NCBI RefSeq assembly: GCF_900099825.1 | Contig: NZ_LT629693.1 | Location: 7,327,001 to 7,391,000, forward strand | DNA length: 64,000 nt | Origin: Bradyrhizobium ottawaense | Lineage (GTDB): Bacteria; Pseudomonadota; Alphaproteobacteria; Rhizobiales; Xanthobacteraceae | Direction: 5' to 3' | Part shown: positions 16,798 through 25,530 of the stretch, one piece after another | Layout: each line of letters opens with the position of its first letter | Position numbering within the stretch: the first letter of the stretch is position 1 | Position numbers and translations under genes: made by a program | Notes under the pieces: generated by a model | Database searches by the model: none | Told to the model about the DNA's origin: nothing | Seen by the model: only the letters and a program-made list of their open reading frames with translations

Positions 16798-16837
16798 TTT
16801 CCCGATCCAGACCGTGATGCGGTCCGGGTCGGGAACC
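16798..16837 (+). terminator. hairpin after methyltransferase gene
   Basis: TTCCCGA (16799) pairs with TCGGGAA (16829), with an inner GACCG/CGGTC stem. No T-run follows, so it may be an intergenic palindrome or a processing site rather than a terminator. Confidence 0.35.
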
Positions 16838-16903
16838 GCGTCGTGCCGCAAAGCCCAACCGCAAAGCTCAAGTCAACGCCGATCTACAATCAGGAACACT
16901 TCG

Positions 16904-17827
16904 ATGACATCAGTGATTCACGCCTCATTCGCCAAGCCCGCCAAAACCACCGTGCTGGCGCTGCATTGCTCGCTCGGTTCGGGACGGCAGTGGACCAAGC
17001 TTGCCGACGAACTCGGGCGCAGCCACCATTTCGTCGCCCCGGATATTTCCGGTTACGGCACCAACACCTGCGCGCTGGACCTGCCGCTGACGCTGGCGGA
17101 AGAGGTCAGATGCATGAGCGGTCATCTCAATGATGCGACCGGGCCGATCCATCTCGTGGGCCATTCCTATGGCGGCGCCATCGCCTTCAAGATCGCGACC
17201 GACTCAGCCTTCGCGCACCGGGTGCGCAGCCTGACCCTGATCGAGCCGGTGCTGCCGACGCTGCTGCTCGAGACTGATTCCGACCGGCGGCTTCATGCGC
17301 GTTTCGCGCAGCTCGCGCGGGACGTTTCCGAAGATCTCTGGAACGGATCGGTGCTGGAAGCGATCGACCAGTTCATCGAGTTCTGGAACGGGTCCGGGCC
17401 GCAGGACCCGCTGCCGGCGACCACGCGCCTGCGCATGATCGAACGCGCCGACAAGCTGGCCTTCGATTTCACGGCGGCGCTGGCGGAAGAAAACGTCACC
17501 ATCGCGGCGGCCTCGCTTCGGGTCCCGACGCTGCTGTTTTCGGGTGGGACGTCGCCGTATTTCACCCAGCGCATCGTCCGGCGTCTGGCCGCGGTCGTCG
17601 AGGGCGCCGAGAGCAGGCATTTGCCCGACGCGGGCCACATGCTGGCGCTATCCCATGCATCCACGATCAATCCGGAGATTGCGAAGCATATTGCACGGGC
17701 GGATGCACTTGCCGGGCTCTCGCTTGGACGCAATCAGATTGACGATCCGCAGATCGACGTCCCGGAACCGCCGCTTCGGCTTGCGCGACGCGCGGTATCC
17801 GGCCGGGTCGGGGAAGAAAAGTCCTGA
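16904..17827 (+). CDS. alpha/beta hydrolase
   Basis: A 307-residue alpha/beta-hydrolase fold enzyme. The ATG at 16904 follows AGGAAC at 7 bases; the longer frame has no ribosome-binding site. The nucleophile elbow is GHSYGG with Ser88, an oxyanion-hole stretch LHCSLGSGRQW precedes it, and the catalytic histidine is in LPDAGHMLAL near the C-terminus. No signal peptide is seen, so it acts in the cytoplasm. The C-terminal tail of about 45 residues is charged and unusual for the family. It stands between a methyltransferase and a MetY-type enzyme; the substrate is unknown. Confidence 0.85.
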   Translation: MTSVIHASFAKPAKTTVLALHCSLGSGRQWTKLADELGRSHHFVAPDISGYGTNTCALDLPLTLAEEVRCMSGHLNDATGPIHLVGHSYGGAIAFKIATDSAFAHRVRSLTLIEPVLPTLLLETDSDRRLHARFAQLARDVSEDLWNGSVLEAIDQFIEFWNGSGPQDPLPATTRLRMIERADKLAFDFTAALAEENVTIAAASLRVPTLLFSGGTSPYFTQRIVRRLAAVVEGAESRHLPDAGHMLALSHASTINPEIAKHIARADALAGLSLGRNQIDDPQIDVPEPPLRLARRAVSGRVGEEKS

Positions 17828-17915
17828 CGCGCCAACGGGTGCCGGCCTCCCTGGCGATGGCCTGCGGCACCCGCAACGACATTGGATGAAGTTCGTAACA
17901 ACGGAGAGAACAAAC

Positions 17916-19229
17916 ATGCCGGCCAACAGCAAGCATCCGGAAACGCTCGTCCTGCATTCCGGCTACCGCAGCGATCCCACGACGACGGCGGTGGCGGTTC
18001 CGATCTACCAGACCTCCAGCTTCGAATTCCGGGATACCACGCATGCCTCCAACCTGTTCGCCTTGGCGGAACTCGGCAATATCTACAGTCGGATCGGCAA
18101 TCCGACCTGCGACGCGCTGGAGACGCGGCTGGCCGCGCTCGAAGGCGGCGTCGCGGGCCTGGCGCTTGGATCCGGGCAGGCCGCCTCGCTATTTGCGGTG
18201 CAGAACATCTGCCATGCCGGAGACAATTTCGTCGCTTCCACCGACCTTTATGGCGGCACCTGGAACCTGTTCGCCAACACGCTGAAGACGATGGGGATCG
18301 AATGCCGCTTTGTCGATCCCGCCGACCCCGAGAATTTCCGCCGGGCGACCGACGCGCGCACGCGTTGCTACTACGCCGAGACGCTTCCCAATCCCAAACT
18401 CATGGTGTTTCCGATCGCCGAAGTGGCGAAGATCGGCCGCGAGCTCGGCGTGCCCCTGATCATGGACAACACGGCTGCGCCGGTGCTGTGCCGGCCGCTC
18501 GATCATGGCGCGGCGATCGTCGTGCACTCGACCACGAAATATATCGGCGGCCACGGCACCTCGATCGGGGGCGTCATTATCGACGGCGGCAATTTCGACT
18601 GGGAGAGGCACAAGGATCGTTTCCCGATGCTGAATACGCCTGATGCGAGCTATCACGGCGCGGTGTGGACCGAGGCCGTGAAACCGATGGGGCCGATTGC
18701 CTACATCATCAAGGCCCGCGTCACCCTGCTGCGCGATGTCGGCGCGCCGATGTCGCCGTTCAACGCCTTCATGTTCATCCAGGGACTGGAGACGCTGCCG
18801 CTGCGGATGCGGGTTCATTGCGCGAATGCCAATGCCGTGGCGAAGCATCTCGCCAAGCACCCGGGAATCACCAAGGTCATTCATCCCTCGCTGGTGACCG
18901 GGGAGGCGAGGCGGCGCGCCGATGCGGTGTTGTCGCGCGGTTATGGCGCGCTGCTCGGCTTTGAACTGAAGGGCGGCATGGAAGCCGGCCGCCGGTTCAT
19001 CGACGGGCTGAAGATGTTCTATCATGTCGCCAATATCGGCGACGCCCGCAGCCTCGCGATCCACCCGGCCTCGACGACGCATTCCCAGCTCTCGCCCGAG
19101 GAGCAGGCCATGACCGGGGTGACGCCGGGCTATGTCCGGCTCTCGATCGGCATCGAACATATCGACGACATCCTGGCCGACCTCGACCAGGCGCTGGCGG
19201 ATGTGGAGGGGCTTTCAAAGGCCGCCTGA
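17916..19229 (+). CDS. O-acetylhomoserine sulfhydrylase-like PLP enzyme (MetY type)
   Basis: A 437-residue Cys/Met metabolism PLP enzyme. The start has ACGGAGAG upstream, and the frame extends from the preceding gene only by chance. Family landmarks are YSRIGNPT, the PLP-binding stretch SGQAASLFA, and the Schiff-base Lys208 in HSTTKYIGGHG. The length and the motif LAELGNIYSRIGNPT fit O-acetylhomoserine or O-succinylhomoserine sulfhydrylases, which make homocysteine from sulfide. It is last of a three-gene run and is followed by a strong terminator. Which acyl donor it uses cannot be read from the sequence. Confidence 0.9.
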   Translation: MPANSKHPETLVLHSGYRSDPTTTAVAVPIYQTSSFEFRDTTHASNLFALAELGNIYSRIGNPTCDALETRLAALEGGVAGLALGSGQAASLFAVQNICHAGDNFVASTDLYGGTWNLFANTLKTMGIECRFVDPADPENFRRATDARTRCYYAETLPNPKLMVFPIAEVAKIGRELGVPLIMDNTAAPVLCRPLDHGAAIVVHSTTKYIGGHGTSIGGVIIDGGNFDWERHKDRFPMLNTPDASYHGAVWTEAVKPMGPIAYIIKARVTLLRDVGAPMSPFNAFMFIQGLETLPLRMRVHCANANAVAKHLAKHPGITKVIHPSLVTGEARRRADAVLSRGYGALLGFELKGGMEAGRRFIDGLKMFYHVANIGDARSLAIHPASTTHSQLSPEEQAMTGVTPGYVRLSIGIEHIDDILADLDQALADVEGLSKAA

Positions 19230-19273
19230 CAGCGCGGCAACAGACGGCGCGGAAATGTTACCCTGAACGCGAA

Positions 19274-19299
19274 GGGCCTGCCTTGCGGCAGGCCCTTTT
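19274..19299 (+). terminator. Rho-independent terminator after metY-like gene
   Basis: GGGCCTGCC pairs with GGCAGGCCC around the loop TTGC and is followed by TTTT. It is directly followed by a half-copy of the GGTTCTGATTCAATCAGAACC palindrome. Confidence 0.9.
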
Positions 19300-19348
19300 G
19301 CTTCTGATTCAATCAGAACCGAAAAGGCTCTGACCGGCGGGCATGCGC

Positions 19349-19582
19349 TCAGTCGCGCTTCTGCGGGTTGTTCAGGATGTACTCGATCTGCGAACGGAAA
19401 ATTCCGATGTCACGGAGTTGCCGGTCGCTGAAGCTGAGCAGCACCTTGCGCGCCGCCTCGCGCTCCTGACGGGCGATCCACGCCGCCAGCCAGTTGTTGA
19501 TGCAGTCGCCGAGATAGGCTGCGATCTTTCGGCCTATGGGGACGGTATCCGCGGAGTTGGGGATATTGGTAGTCATGGTCAT
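19349..19582 (-). CDS. DUF1127 small protein
   Basis: A 77-residue protein with the DUF1127 (YjiS-like) signature near its C-terminus: RQEREAARKVLLSFSDRQLRDIGIFRSQI. Such Arg-rich small proteins are common in alphaproteobacteria and some bind RNA or affect phosphate and carbon metabolism. Three in-frame ATGs lie close together (19591, 19582, 19576); 19582 is chosen because AGGA is 8 bases upstream. It is convergent with the MetY-like gene. Confidence 0.82.
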   Translation of the reverse strand: MTMTTNIPNSADTVPIGRKIAAYLGDCINNWLAAWIARQEREAARKVLLSFSDRQLRDIGIFRSQIEYILNNPQKRD

Positions 19583-19845
19583 GGCTGTCATCCTGTTTAA
19601 AGACTCGCCGGAGCGAGAATGCTGACAACATGACCGCAGTGCGGGAAAAAGACTTTCAGGAAGCTTTGATTTGTCGTCCACCCGGGTTTGAGATACCCCC
19701 GATATTGTTGCGGACTTGTAATTTTACTTCCCCTCGGCCCTACGATGTACTGGGTGGATTGCGCCAAATACCTTGACTGAGCATCACTTGCGGACCGGCC
19801 GGTGGTCCATCGGACCGTGTACGTAACCTCTCGACGAGGCCGTCA

Positions 19846-21426
19846 ATGAAAAGTCCACGCGTTTCCGGTTTGAGGATGGTCCTCGCCATGGTCATGCTGA
19901 CAGCGTCGATTTGTGGCGCTGCCGCTCAGGAAAATTCTCAAGCCAAATCGCAAGGCGGCACAGAGCCGGTCTGGCCGACCAGGGGATGGCAGACATCCTC
20001 GCCGGAAGAGCAGGGCATGGATTCGGCTGATCTGGCCAAGCTGGTCGCCTACGGGACCGGCCGCAGTTTTGACAGCCTGCTGATCGCACGGCGCGGCAAG
20101 ATCGTGCTGGATACGTATTATGCGCCGTACAGCGCCGAGATCCCGCACATCATCAATTCGTCCACCAAGGCCGTCATCGGCACCCTGGCGGCGATGGCGA
20201 TGAAAGACGGGCTGCTCGACAGCACGGACCACCCGATGCTCGACTTCTTTGCGGACCGCAGTCTCGCCAACGTCGATGATCGCAGGCAGGCGATCACGGT
20301 GCAGCACCTCTTGGACATGACGTCGGGAATAGATTGGCGCGAACCGACGGACGGGCGGCCGGTCACGTTTTTCGAAATGGAGCGCAGTCGGGACTGGACC
20401 AGGTTCATTCTCGATCGACCGATGTCGAACACACCAGGGGATATCTTCAACTACAACAGCGGCAATCCGCAGCTTCTGTCAGCCATTCTCACCAAGCTGA
20501 CGGGAATGAGCGCCGAGGATTACGCCAAGGCCAAGCTGTTCGGTCCGCTCGGGATCACCAACTGGAAATGGCGGAAAGACCCGCAAGGCATCTCGACCGG
20601 CGGCAACGGCCTGGCGCTGCTGCCGCGCGACATGGCCAAGATCGGCTACCTCTACCTGCGCAACGGCCAATGGGAAGGCAAGACGCTGGTGCCGCCGGCT
20701 TTTGTCGAAAGATCGAGCCGCGCCACGATCAACATGAACCTGAAGTTCGAGCCGGCGTTCAGGTATTCCAACTACTTCTGGGCGCTTCCGAACCGGAACG
20801 TCTATATGGCGGTCGGATATCACTGCCAGGTCATCATGGTGTTTCCGGCGCTGGACATTGTGGCGGTGACGACGACCAGGGACTTTTATCCGTTCGGCGT
20901 CGTGACCGACTATATTGCCGGCGCTGTGAAATCGGACACCGCATTGCCGCCGTCGCCGGAAGGCGCAACGCTGCTGGCCAGCGCGGTCCGCGAAGTCTCT
21001 ACGGAAAAGCCCAGCGACGTCGGTGTCGCGCCAGAGACCGCGGCGGCGATCTCGGGAAAGGTCTACACATTTCCCGGCAACGGCCTCGGTCTGAAATCGC
21101 TTTCGCTGACGCTGACCGGTTCGCAGCCGCGCATCGATGTGGAATTTTTTGATCGCGACCCAACGGCGCCGTCGCGCAAGGTGGGCGGTCCGATCGGACT
21201 CGATGGGCGATATCAAAAGGGCGATACGACCCCCGCCGGCGTTTCGGCGGCGAAGGGAAGCTGGTCGAACGACCACACCTTCGTGCTCAACCGCATGATC
21301 TTGGGTGCGGGATTCTCCGAGCAAAAGTACACGTTGTCGTTCGACGACGAGAAGCTGAACGTCCGCGGGCTCGACTGGAATGGCCGCGAGGTTTCGGTCG
21401 ACGGCGGATCGTGGCGCAAGTCCTGA
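19846..21426 (+). CDS. secreted serine hydrolase, beta-lactamase/PBP4* family
   Basis: A 526-residue exported protein. Residues 1-28 are a signal peptide ending in CGAAAQ. The beta-lactamase-like domain (about 45-380) has the SxxK motif as Ser105-Ser-Thr-Lys108, the second motif in DIFNYNSGNPQ, and HLLDMTSGIDW, which is typical of the esterase/D-aminopeptidase group (PF00144). The last 140 residues form a separate beta-rich domain (TFPGNGLGLKSLSLTL and so on). It probably acts in the periplasm on an ester or D-amino acid substrate. It is not expected to be a true beta-lactamase. It stands alone with its own promoter region. Confidence 0.85.
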   Translation: MKSPRVSGLRMVLAMVMLTASICGAAAQENSQAKSQGGTEPVWPTRGWQTSSPEEQGMDSADLAKLVAYGTGRSFDSLLIARRGKIVLDTYYAPYSAEIPHIINSSTKAVIGTLAAMAMKDGLLDSTDHPMLDFFADRSLANVDDRRQAITVQHLLDMTSGIDWREPTDGRPVTFFEMERSRDWTRFILDRPMSNTPGDIFNYNSGNPQLLSAILTKLTGMSAEDYAKAKLFGPLGITNWKWRKDPQGISTGGNGLALLPRDMAKIGYLYLRNGQWEGKTLVPPAFVERSSRATINMNLKFEPAFRYSNYFWALPNRNVYMAVGYHCQVIMVFPALDIVAVTTTRDFYPFGVVTDYIAGAVKSDTALPPSPEGATLLASAVREVSTEKPSDVGVAPETAAAISGKVYTFPGNGLGLKSLSLTLTGSQPRIDVEFFDRDPTAPSRKVGGPIGLDGRYQKGDTTPAGVSAAKGSWSNDHTFVLNRMILGAGFSEQKYTLSFDDEKLNVRGLDWNGREVSVDGGSWRKS

Positions 21427-21455
21427 CCGGCGCCAACGTCTTGACTTCGTCCGTA

Positions 21456-21480
21456 TCATGTAACATATGCAGTGACATGA
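21456..21480. promoter_or_regulatory. inverted repeat over Rrf2 start, probable operator
   Basis: TCATGT (21456-21461) and ACATGA (21475-21480) are exact complements 13 bases apart and the second covers the start codon of the Rrf2 gene. A dyad at this place would suit autoregulation by the encoded repressor. Confidence 0.5.
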
Positions 21481-21941
21481 GACGAGACAGCAGATTGTCG
21501 GGTGTGCTCCACGTCCTGCTGCACATGGCAGAGCAGAGCGGCCCCGTGACTTCCGAAATTCTGGCGAAGGCGATTGACACCAATCCGGTGGTGATACGCC
21601 GGATCATGGCCGGCCTGCGCGACCAGGGATATGTCCGGTCGGAAAAAGGCCATGGTGGCGGATGGACGCTGGCCTGCGACCTGTCGAAAGTGACCATGCG
21701 CGACATCTATACCGCGCTCGGCAGCCCGGCGCTTCTCGCCATGAGCAACCGGGCGGAGGCGCCCGGCTGCCTCGTCGAACAGGCGGTCAATGCCGCCCTC
21801 AATCAGGCATTTTGGGATGCGGAGGCGCACCTGCTCGCGCGTCTTGGGCAAGTGACGCTGGCCATGCTGAGCACCGATCTTCACCAGCGCGTCATCGCCC
21901 GTGGCGGATCTCATCGTCTGGAGAATGGCCATGCGTCGTGA
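21477..21941 (+). CDS. Rrf2-family transcriptional regulator
   Basis: A 154-residue Rrf2 regulator starting at MRRDSRLSGVLHVLLHMA. The winged helix has TNPVVIRRIMAGLRDQGYV and the wing GHGGGWTLA, both diagnostic. The three cysteines that hold an iron-sulfur cluster in IscR/NsrR are not present; a single cysteine in EAPGCLVEQAV remains, as in the YwnA/HypR-like group that senses electrophiles or redox state through a thiol. It overlaps the following methyltransferase gene by 11 bases, so the two are made together. Confidence 0.88.
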   Translation: MRRDSRLSGVLHVLLHMAEQSGPVTSEILAKAIDTNPVVIRRIMAGLRDQGYVRSEKGHGGGWTLACDLSKVTMRDIYTALGSPALLAMSNRAEAPGCLVEQAVNAALNQAFWDAEAHLLARLGQVTLAMLSTDLHQRVIARGGSHRLENGHAS

Positions 21942-22629
21942 CGCAGTCGCAGCGCGGATCACCGCATTCTCCGATCCCGAGGCGGTGGCTCGCTACGCCG
22001 ATGGACCACCGCGTTTCGTGCCCGGCTACAGCGTCATGCAAAGCATGACGACGCTGCTGCTGGCCGAGCGCGTCCCGGAAGATGCCCGCGTGCTGGTTGT
22101 TGGCGCCGGAGGCGGGCTGGAGTTGAAGGTATTTGCGCAGGCCCATGCGCGCTGGACTTTTGATGGTATCGACCCTTCTGCCGAGATGCTGAAGCTGGCC
22201 GAACAGACTCTAGGGCCGCTCGCGACGCGCGCGCGTCTGCACCAGGGTTATATCGATGGTGCGCCGCAGGGACCGTTCGATGCCGCCACCTGTCTGTTGA
22301 CGTTGCACTTCATGGATATCGAGGAGCGGCGGCGTACGGCTATCGAAGTCCGCCGCCGCCTCAAGCGAGGCTCGCCCTTCGTGGTTGCCCACCTCAGCTT
22401 CCCGCAGGGGGAAGACGAGCGCGCGCTGTGGCTGTCGCGACACGCCGCATTCCTGATCGCCTCCGGCCTCGAGCCCGAGAAGGCGGCGAACGCCCGTGTG
22501 GCGATCGACACGCAAACGCACATTCTTGACCCGGAGCAGGACGAAGCGATCCTCCGTGAGGCCGGCTTCTCGAATGTCAGTCTGTTCTACGCCGCCTTCA
22601 GCTTCCGCGGTTGGGTGGCCTACGCCTGA
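21931..22629 (+). CDS. class I SAM-dependent methyltransferase
   Basis: A 232-residue methyltransferase translated from the ATG at 21931, with GGAGA 6 bases upstream inside the Rrf2 gene. SAM-binding motif I reads VLVVGAGGGLELK, followed by DGIDPSAEMLKLAEQ and the motif FDAATCLLTLHFM. The C-terminal SFSFRGW-like stretch (AAFSFRGWVAYA) matches carboxy-S-adenosylmethionine or tRNA-type CmoA relatives loosely. The substrate is unknown. Overlap with a thiol-type Rrf2 gene suggests induction by a reactive compound. Confidence 0.83.
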   Translation: MRRDAVAARITAFSDPEAVARYADGPPRFVPGYSVMQSMTTLLLAERVPEDARVLVVGAGGGLELKVFAQAHARWTFDGIDPSAEMLKLAEQTLGPLATRARLHQGYIDGAPQGPFDAATCLLTLHFMDIEERRRTAIEVRRRLKRGSPFVVAHLSFPQGEDERALWLSRHAAFLIASGLEPEKAANARVAIDTQTHILDPEQDEAILREAGFSNVSLFYAAFSFRGWVAYA

Positions 22630-22646
22630 AGCGTGCGGTCTGCTTT

Positions 22647-23861
22647 TTAGCCAGTCTTGGCCCGCAGCGTGTACAGGCCGAACGCGACCAATGAAAACAC
22701 CGTCAGCACCACGCCGAGCGCAAACAGCGCCTGATGCGAAATCGTCGCCGCCAGCCAGACGCCGATCGCCGCCGACATCATCTGGAAGAAGCCGACCAGC
22801 GCCGAGGCCGCGCCGGCCCGGTCGCCGAACGGCGAGAGCGCCTGCGCGGTCCCTAACGGATTGACGATGCCCATGCCGAGCAGGAACACGCACATTGCGC
22901 CGAGGAACGGTAGGAACGAGGGCCAGTACAGCGACACCAGCAGGATCGCGATGCCGCCGGCGGCGGCGGCCCACAATCCGCCGCGGATCGAGCGGTCGAG
23001 CCCATAGCGCGGGGCGAGCTTGGTCGCGAGCATGCCGGCGGCGAACACGATCATCACGGTGCCGGCGAAAAACAAACCAAGCTGGATCGGCGTGAACTGC
23101 ATCGCCTCGATCAGCACCCGGGGTGCTGCCGAGAACATTGCGAACAGGCCGCCCATGATCAGGCTGACGGTGGTGGCTGGCACCACGAAGCGCCGGTCGG
23201 TGATCAGGCCAAGATAGTTTTTCGCGATCGCCAGCGGATCGAGCGGGGTTCGCGTCGCATGATGCGTTTCGCCGAACACGCTGCCATAGGCCAGCGCCCC
23301 GAGGCCGGCAAAGCCGGCCACCAATGCGAATTCGGAACGCCACCCAAAATAATGATCGAGCGCGCCGCCGAGCAGCGGCGAGAAGCCGGGCGCTGCCGCC
23401 ATCGCGATCATGATCAGCGCCATCGCGCGCGCCAGCGCCGCGCCCGAAAACATGTCGCGCGCAATGGCGCGCGACAGCACCGAGGTGGCGCAGGCGCCGG
23501 CCGCCTGGATGATGCGGCCGGTCAAGAGGCCCGGCAGGTCGGTGGCGAGCCCGCACCAGACGCTGCCGGCAAAGAAGACGGCAAATCCGATCAGCACCGG
23601 CCAGCGCCGGCCGTAACGGTCCGAGATCGGCCCGACCACGAGTTGGCCCAGCGCGAATACCGCCAGGAAGATGGTGATGGCCGAGGTGACCGCCGCACTC
23701 GTCACATTCAGCGATGCCGCCATCTGCGGCAGCGACGGCAGCAGGATGTTGGTGGCGAGCGTCCCGGTCGCGGCAAGGCCTGCCAGCACCGCGATCTGCA
23801 CGAACGTCGAGGAAGTCTCCGGGCGAGGGCCGGCGTCGATTGCGATGGTCTGGTCGGCCAT
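22647..23861 (-). CDS. Bcr/CflA-type multidrug MFS exporter
   Basis: A 404-residue drug:H+ antiporter with twelve helices. Family motifs are ATNILLPSLPQMAASLNV in helix 1, GPISDRYGRRWPVLIG (the classical MFS motif A) and IIQAAGACATSVLSRAIARDMF (motif C region) typical of Bcr/CflA. It would export small toxic compounds from the cytoplasm. It is convergent with the methyltransferase gene and starts its own transcript near 23900, where the region is AT-rich. Confidence 0.9.
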   Translation of the reverse strand: MADQTIAIDAGPRPETSSTFVQIAVLAGLAATGTLATNILLPSLPQMAASLNVTSAAVTSAITIFLAVFALGQLVVGPISDRYGRRWPVLIGFAVFFAGSVWCGLATDLPGLLTGRIIQAAGACATSVLSRAIARDMFSGAALARAMALIMIAMAAAPGFSPLLGGALDHYFGWRSEFALVAGFAGLGALAYGSVFGETHHATRTPLDPLAIAKNYLGLITDRRFVVPATTVSLIMGGLFAMFSAAPRVLIEAMQFTPIQLGLFFAGTVMIVFAAGMLATKLAPRYGLDRSIRGGLWAAAAGGIAILLVSLYWPSFLPFLGAMCVFLLGMGIVNPLGTAQALSPFGDRAGAASALVGFFQMMSAAIGVWLAATISHQALFALGVVLTVFSLVAFGLYTLRAKTG

Positions 23862-23940
23862 TCAGGGTTCCCGCTTTCTGATATTAAATTATGTGTATCA
23901 TATAAAGCGGGTGAGGGAAGCGGCAAAGACCTCTAATTTG

Positions 23941-24023
23941 TCATGGCCGGGCTTGACCCGGCCATCCACGTCTTTCGTTGTCGATAGCAAGAACGTGGAT
24001 GCCCGGGTCAAGCCCGGGCATGA
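23941..24023. repeat. intergenic inverted repeat, CATGGCCGGGCTTG family
   Basis: Two nested palindromes: TCATGGCCGGGCTTGACCCGGCCATCCACG on the left, and CGTGGAT followed by GCCCGGGTCAAGCCCGGGC on the right, joined by a spacer. It stands between two MFS genes on the same strand. Such elements are abundant in bradyrhizobial genomes, from memory. Confidence 0.8.
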
Positions 24024-24074
24024 CGGAGAGCTATTTCGCGACAGGGTCGGAAAGCAGGCGGAATCTTCTCCTGC

Positions 24075-25343
24075 TCAACACGCCCGCAGGGCGGCCGGGC
24101 CGTCGCCGACCATGTCCGGCTGCCGCGCCAGCGACACCGCCGGCGAGGCGAGGATCACCAGCGCCTGGACGGCGAAGATGGCAGCGGCCAGATAGAGGCA
24201 GGCCTCGGCGCCGTAAAAGCCACCGACGACGGCGCCAAGCATGGAGCCGAGCGGGCGGGCGCCGTAGCTCATGATGTTGATCGCGGAGACGCGCCCGAGC
24301 AGCGACGGCGGCGTCACCGATTGCCGCAGGGTCGTGGTCGAGATCACCCACAGGATCGGGCCGACGCCGAGCAGGAAGAAGCTCACGCCCGCCAGCAGCG
24401 CCATCGGCGCGACCGTGGTCAGCGCCATCACGCAGGCCGCAACGAAGCCGGTGACCGGTCCGAGGCCAATCACGGTGCCGAAGGCCAAACGCTTCATCAC
24501 CCGCGTCGCGGAGAGCGCGCCGACCACCATGCCGACGCCGTACATGGCAAGCGTGGTGCCGACGCCGGTCGCCGAAAGCCCAAGATGGCGCACTGCATAG
24601 GGCACGAATACGGCGAGCAACAGGAACGAGGCGGTGTTGAAGATGAACTGGGTGATGAACACCGGCCGCAGCAGCGGGTGATGCAGCACGAAGGCCGCGC
24701 CCTCCTTGATATCCTGCAGCGGATGACGCCGCGGCGCCGGAGAACGCGCGGGCTCGTAGATGCCGGACAGCAGCACGACGGCGATCACGGACAGAGCCGT
24801 CGCAAAACCGAACGCGGGCGCAGCCCCGACCCATCCGACCAGTACGCCGCCAAGCGCGGGACCGCTGGCAAAAGCGACAGTACGCGCCAGCTCGATCCGC
24901 GCATTCGCCGCTGGCAATTGTTGCGCATTCACCAGAGACGGCACCAGCGCGGGTGCAGCGACACTGTAGGCAACCGTGCCGCAAACTGCGACGAAGCCGA
25001 GCAGGGCCAGCAGCGGCAGCGTCATCAGGTTGAGCCAGAGCAGCAGAAGAATTCCGGCAAGCGCGGCCGCGCGCAACGCTTCCGAACCCGCCATCACGGC
25101 ACGTCGCGAAATGCGGTCGGCGAGCAGGCCGGCCGGGATCGCGAACAGGATGAAGGGCAGCGTCAGCGCGGTCTGCAGCAGTCCGGTCTGGCCTTCGCCG
25201 ACCCCGAGCAGCAGCACCGCGACGATGGGGGCCGCGGCCAGCGCGATCTGCTCGGCCGATTGGGCGGCGAGGTTGGACCAGGCCAGGCGGTTGAAGGTCG
25301 GGGGCAGGCGGGGTGTCTCGGCGGCGGACATAGTGAGGTTCAT
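24075..25343 (-). CDS. MFS transporter (MFS_3 / Enterobactin-exporter type)
   Basis: A 422-residue carrier starting at MNLTMSAAETP; the ORF could reach 25379 but AGGGAA lies 9-14 bases before 25343. Twelve helices are visible with LLADRISRRAVMAGSEALRAAAL as the motif A region, and FLLLAVFVPYAVRHLGLSATGVG starting the second half. The arrangement resembles the EntS/MFS_3 group of efflux carriers. The substrate is unknown. It lies downstream of, and on the same strand as, nothing obvious; the next gene, mntH, is divergent. Confidence 0.85.
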   Translation of the reverse strand: MNLTMSAAETPRLPPTFNRLAWSNLAAQSAEQIALAAAPIVAVLLLGVGEGQTGLLQTALTLPFILFAIPAGLLADRISRRAVMAGSEALRAAALAGILLLLWLNLMTLPLLALLGFVAVCGTVAYSVAAPALVPSLVNAQQLPAANARIELARTVAFASGPALGGVLVGWVGAAPAFGFATALSVIAVVLLSGIYEPARSPAPRRHPLQDIKEGAAFVLHHPLLRPVFITQFIFNTASFLLLAVFVPYAVRHLGLSATGVGTTLAMYGVGMVVGALSATRVMKRLAFGTVIGLGPVTGFVAACVMALTTVAPMALLAGVSFFLLGVGPILWVISTTTLRQSVTPPSLLGRVSAINIMSYGARPLGSMLGAVVGGFYGAEACLYLAAAIFAVQALVILASPAVSLARQPDMVGDGPAALRAC

Positions 25344-25484
25344 TGGGCGTGATTCCCTGAAAATTCGATCTGTCCCCATTGTCCGGGCTCAGCTCCGCCA
25401 AACCCACCCGCTTCCCGACAAGGGGGCCCGATGATTAAGAGTCATCCGGTCCGGCAACCCGGCTATGCGGGGGGCTAGATGCAG

Positions 25485-25501
25485 TTGCAAATGAGTTGCA
25501 A
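25485..25501. promoter_or_regulatory. paired TTGCAA palindromes upstream of mntH, candidate Mur/Fur-family site
   Basis: TTGCAA occurs at 25485-25490 and again at 25496-25501, 11 bp apart, that is about one helical turn. Each is a palindrome and together they read nearly the same on both strands. Manganese uptake genes of rhizobia are repressed by Mur with Mn2+; this position, 30 bp before mntH, would suit such control. Confidence 0.5.
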
Positions 25502-25530
25502 TAAAATCGAAGTTCGGTCATCCTGTTGAA

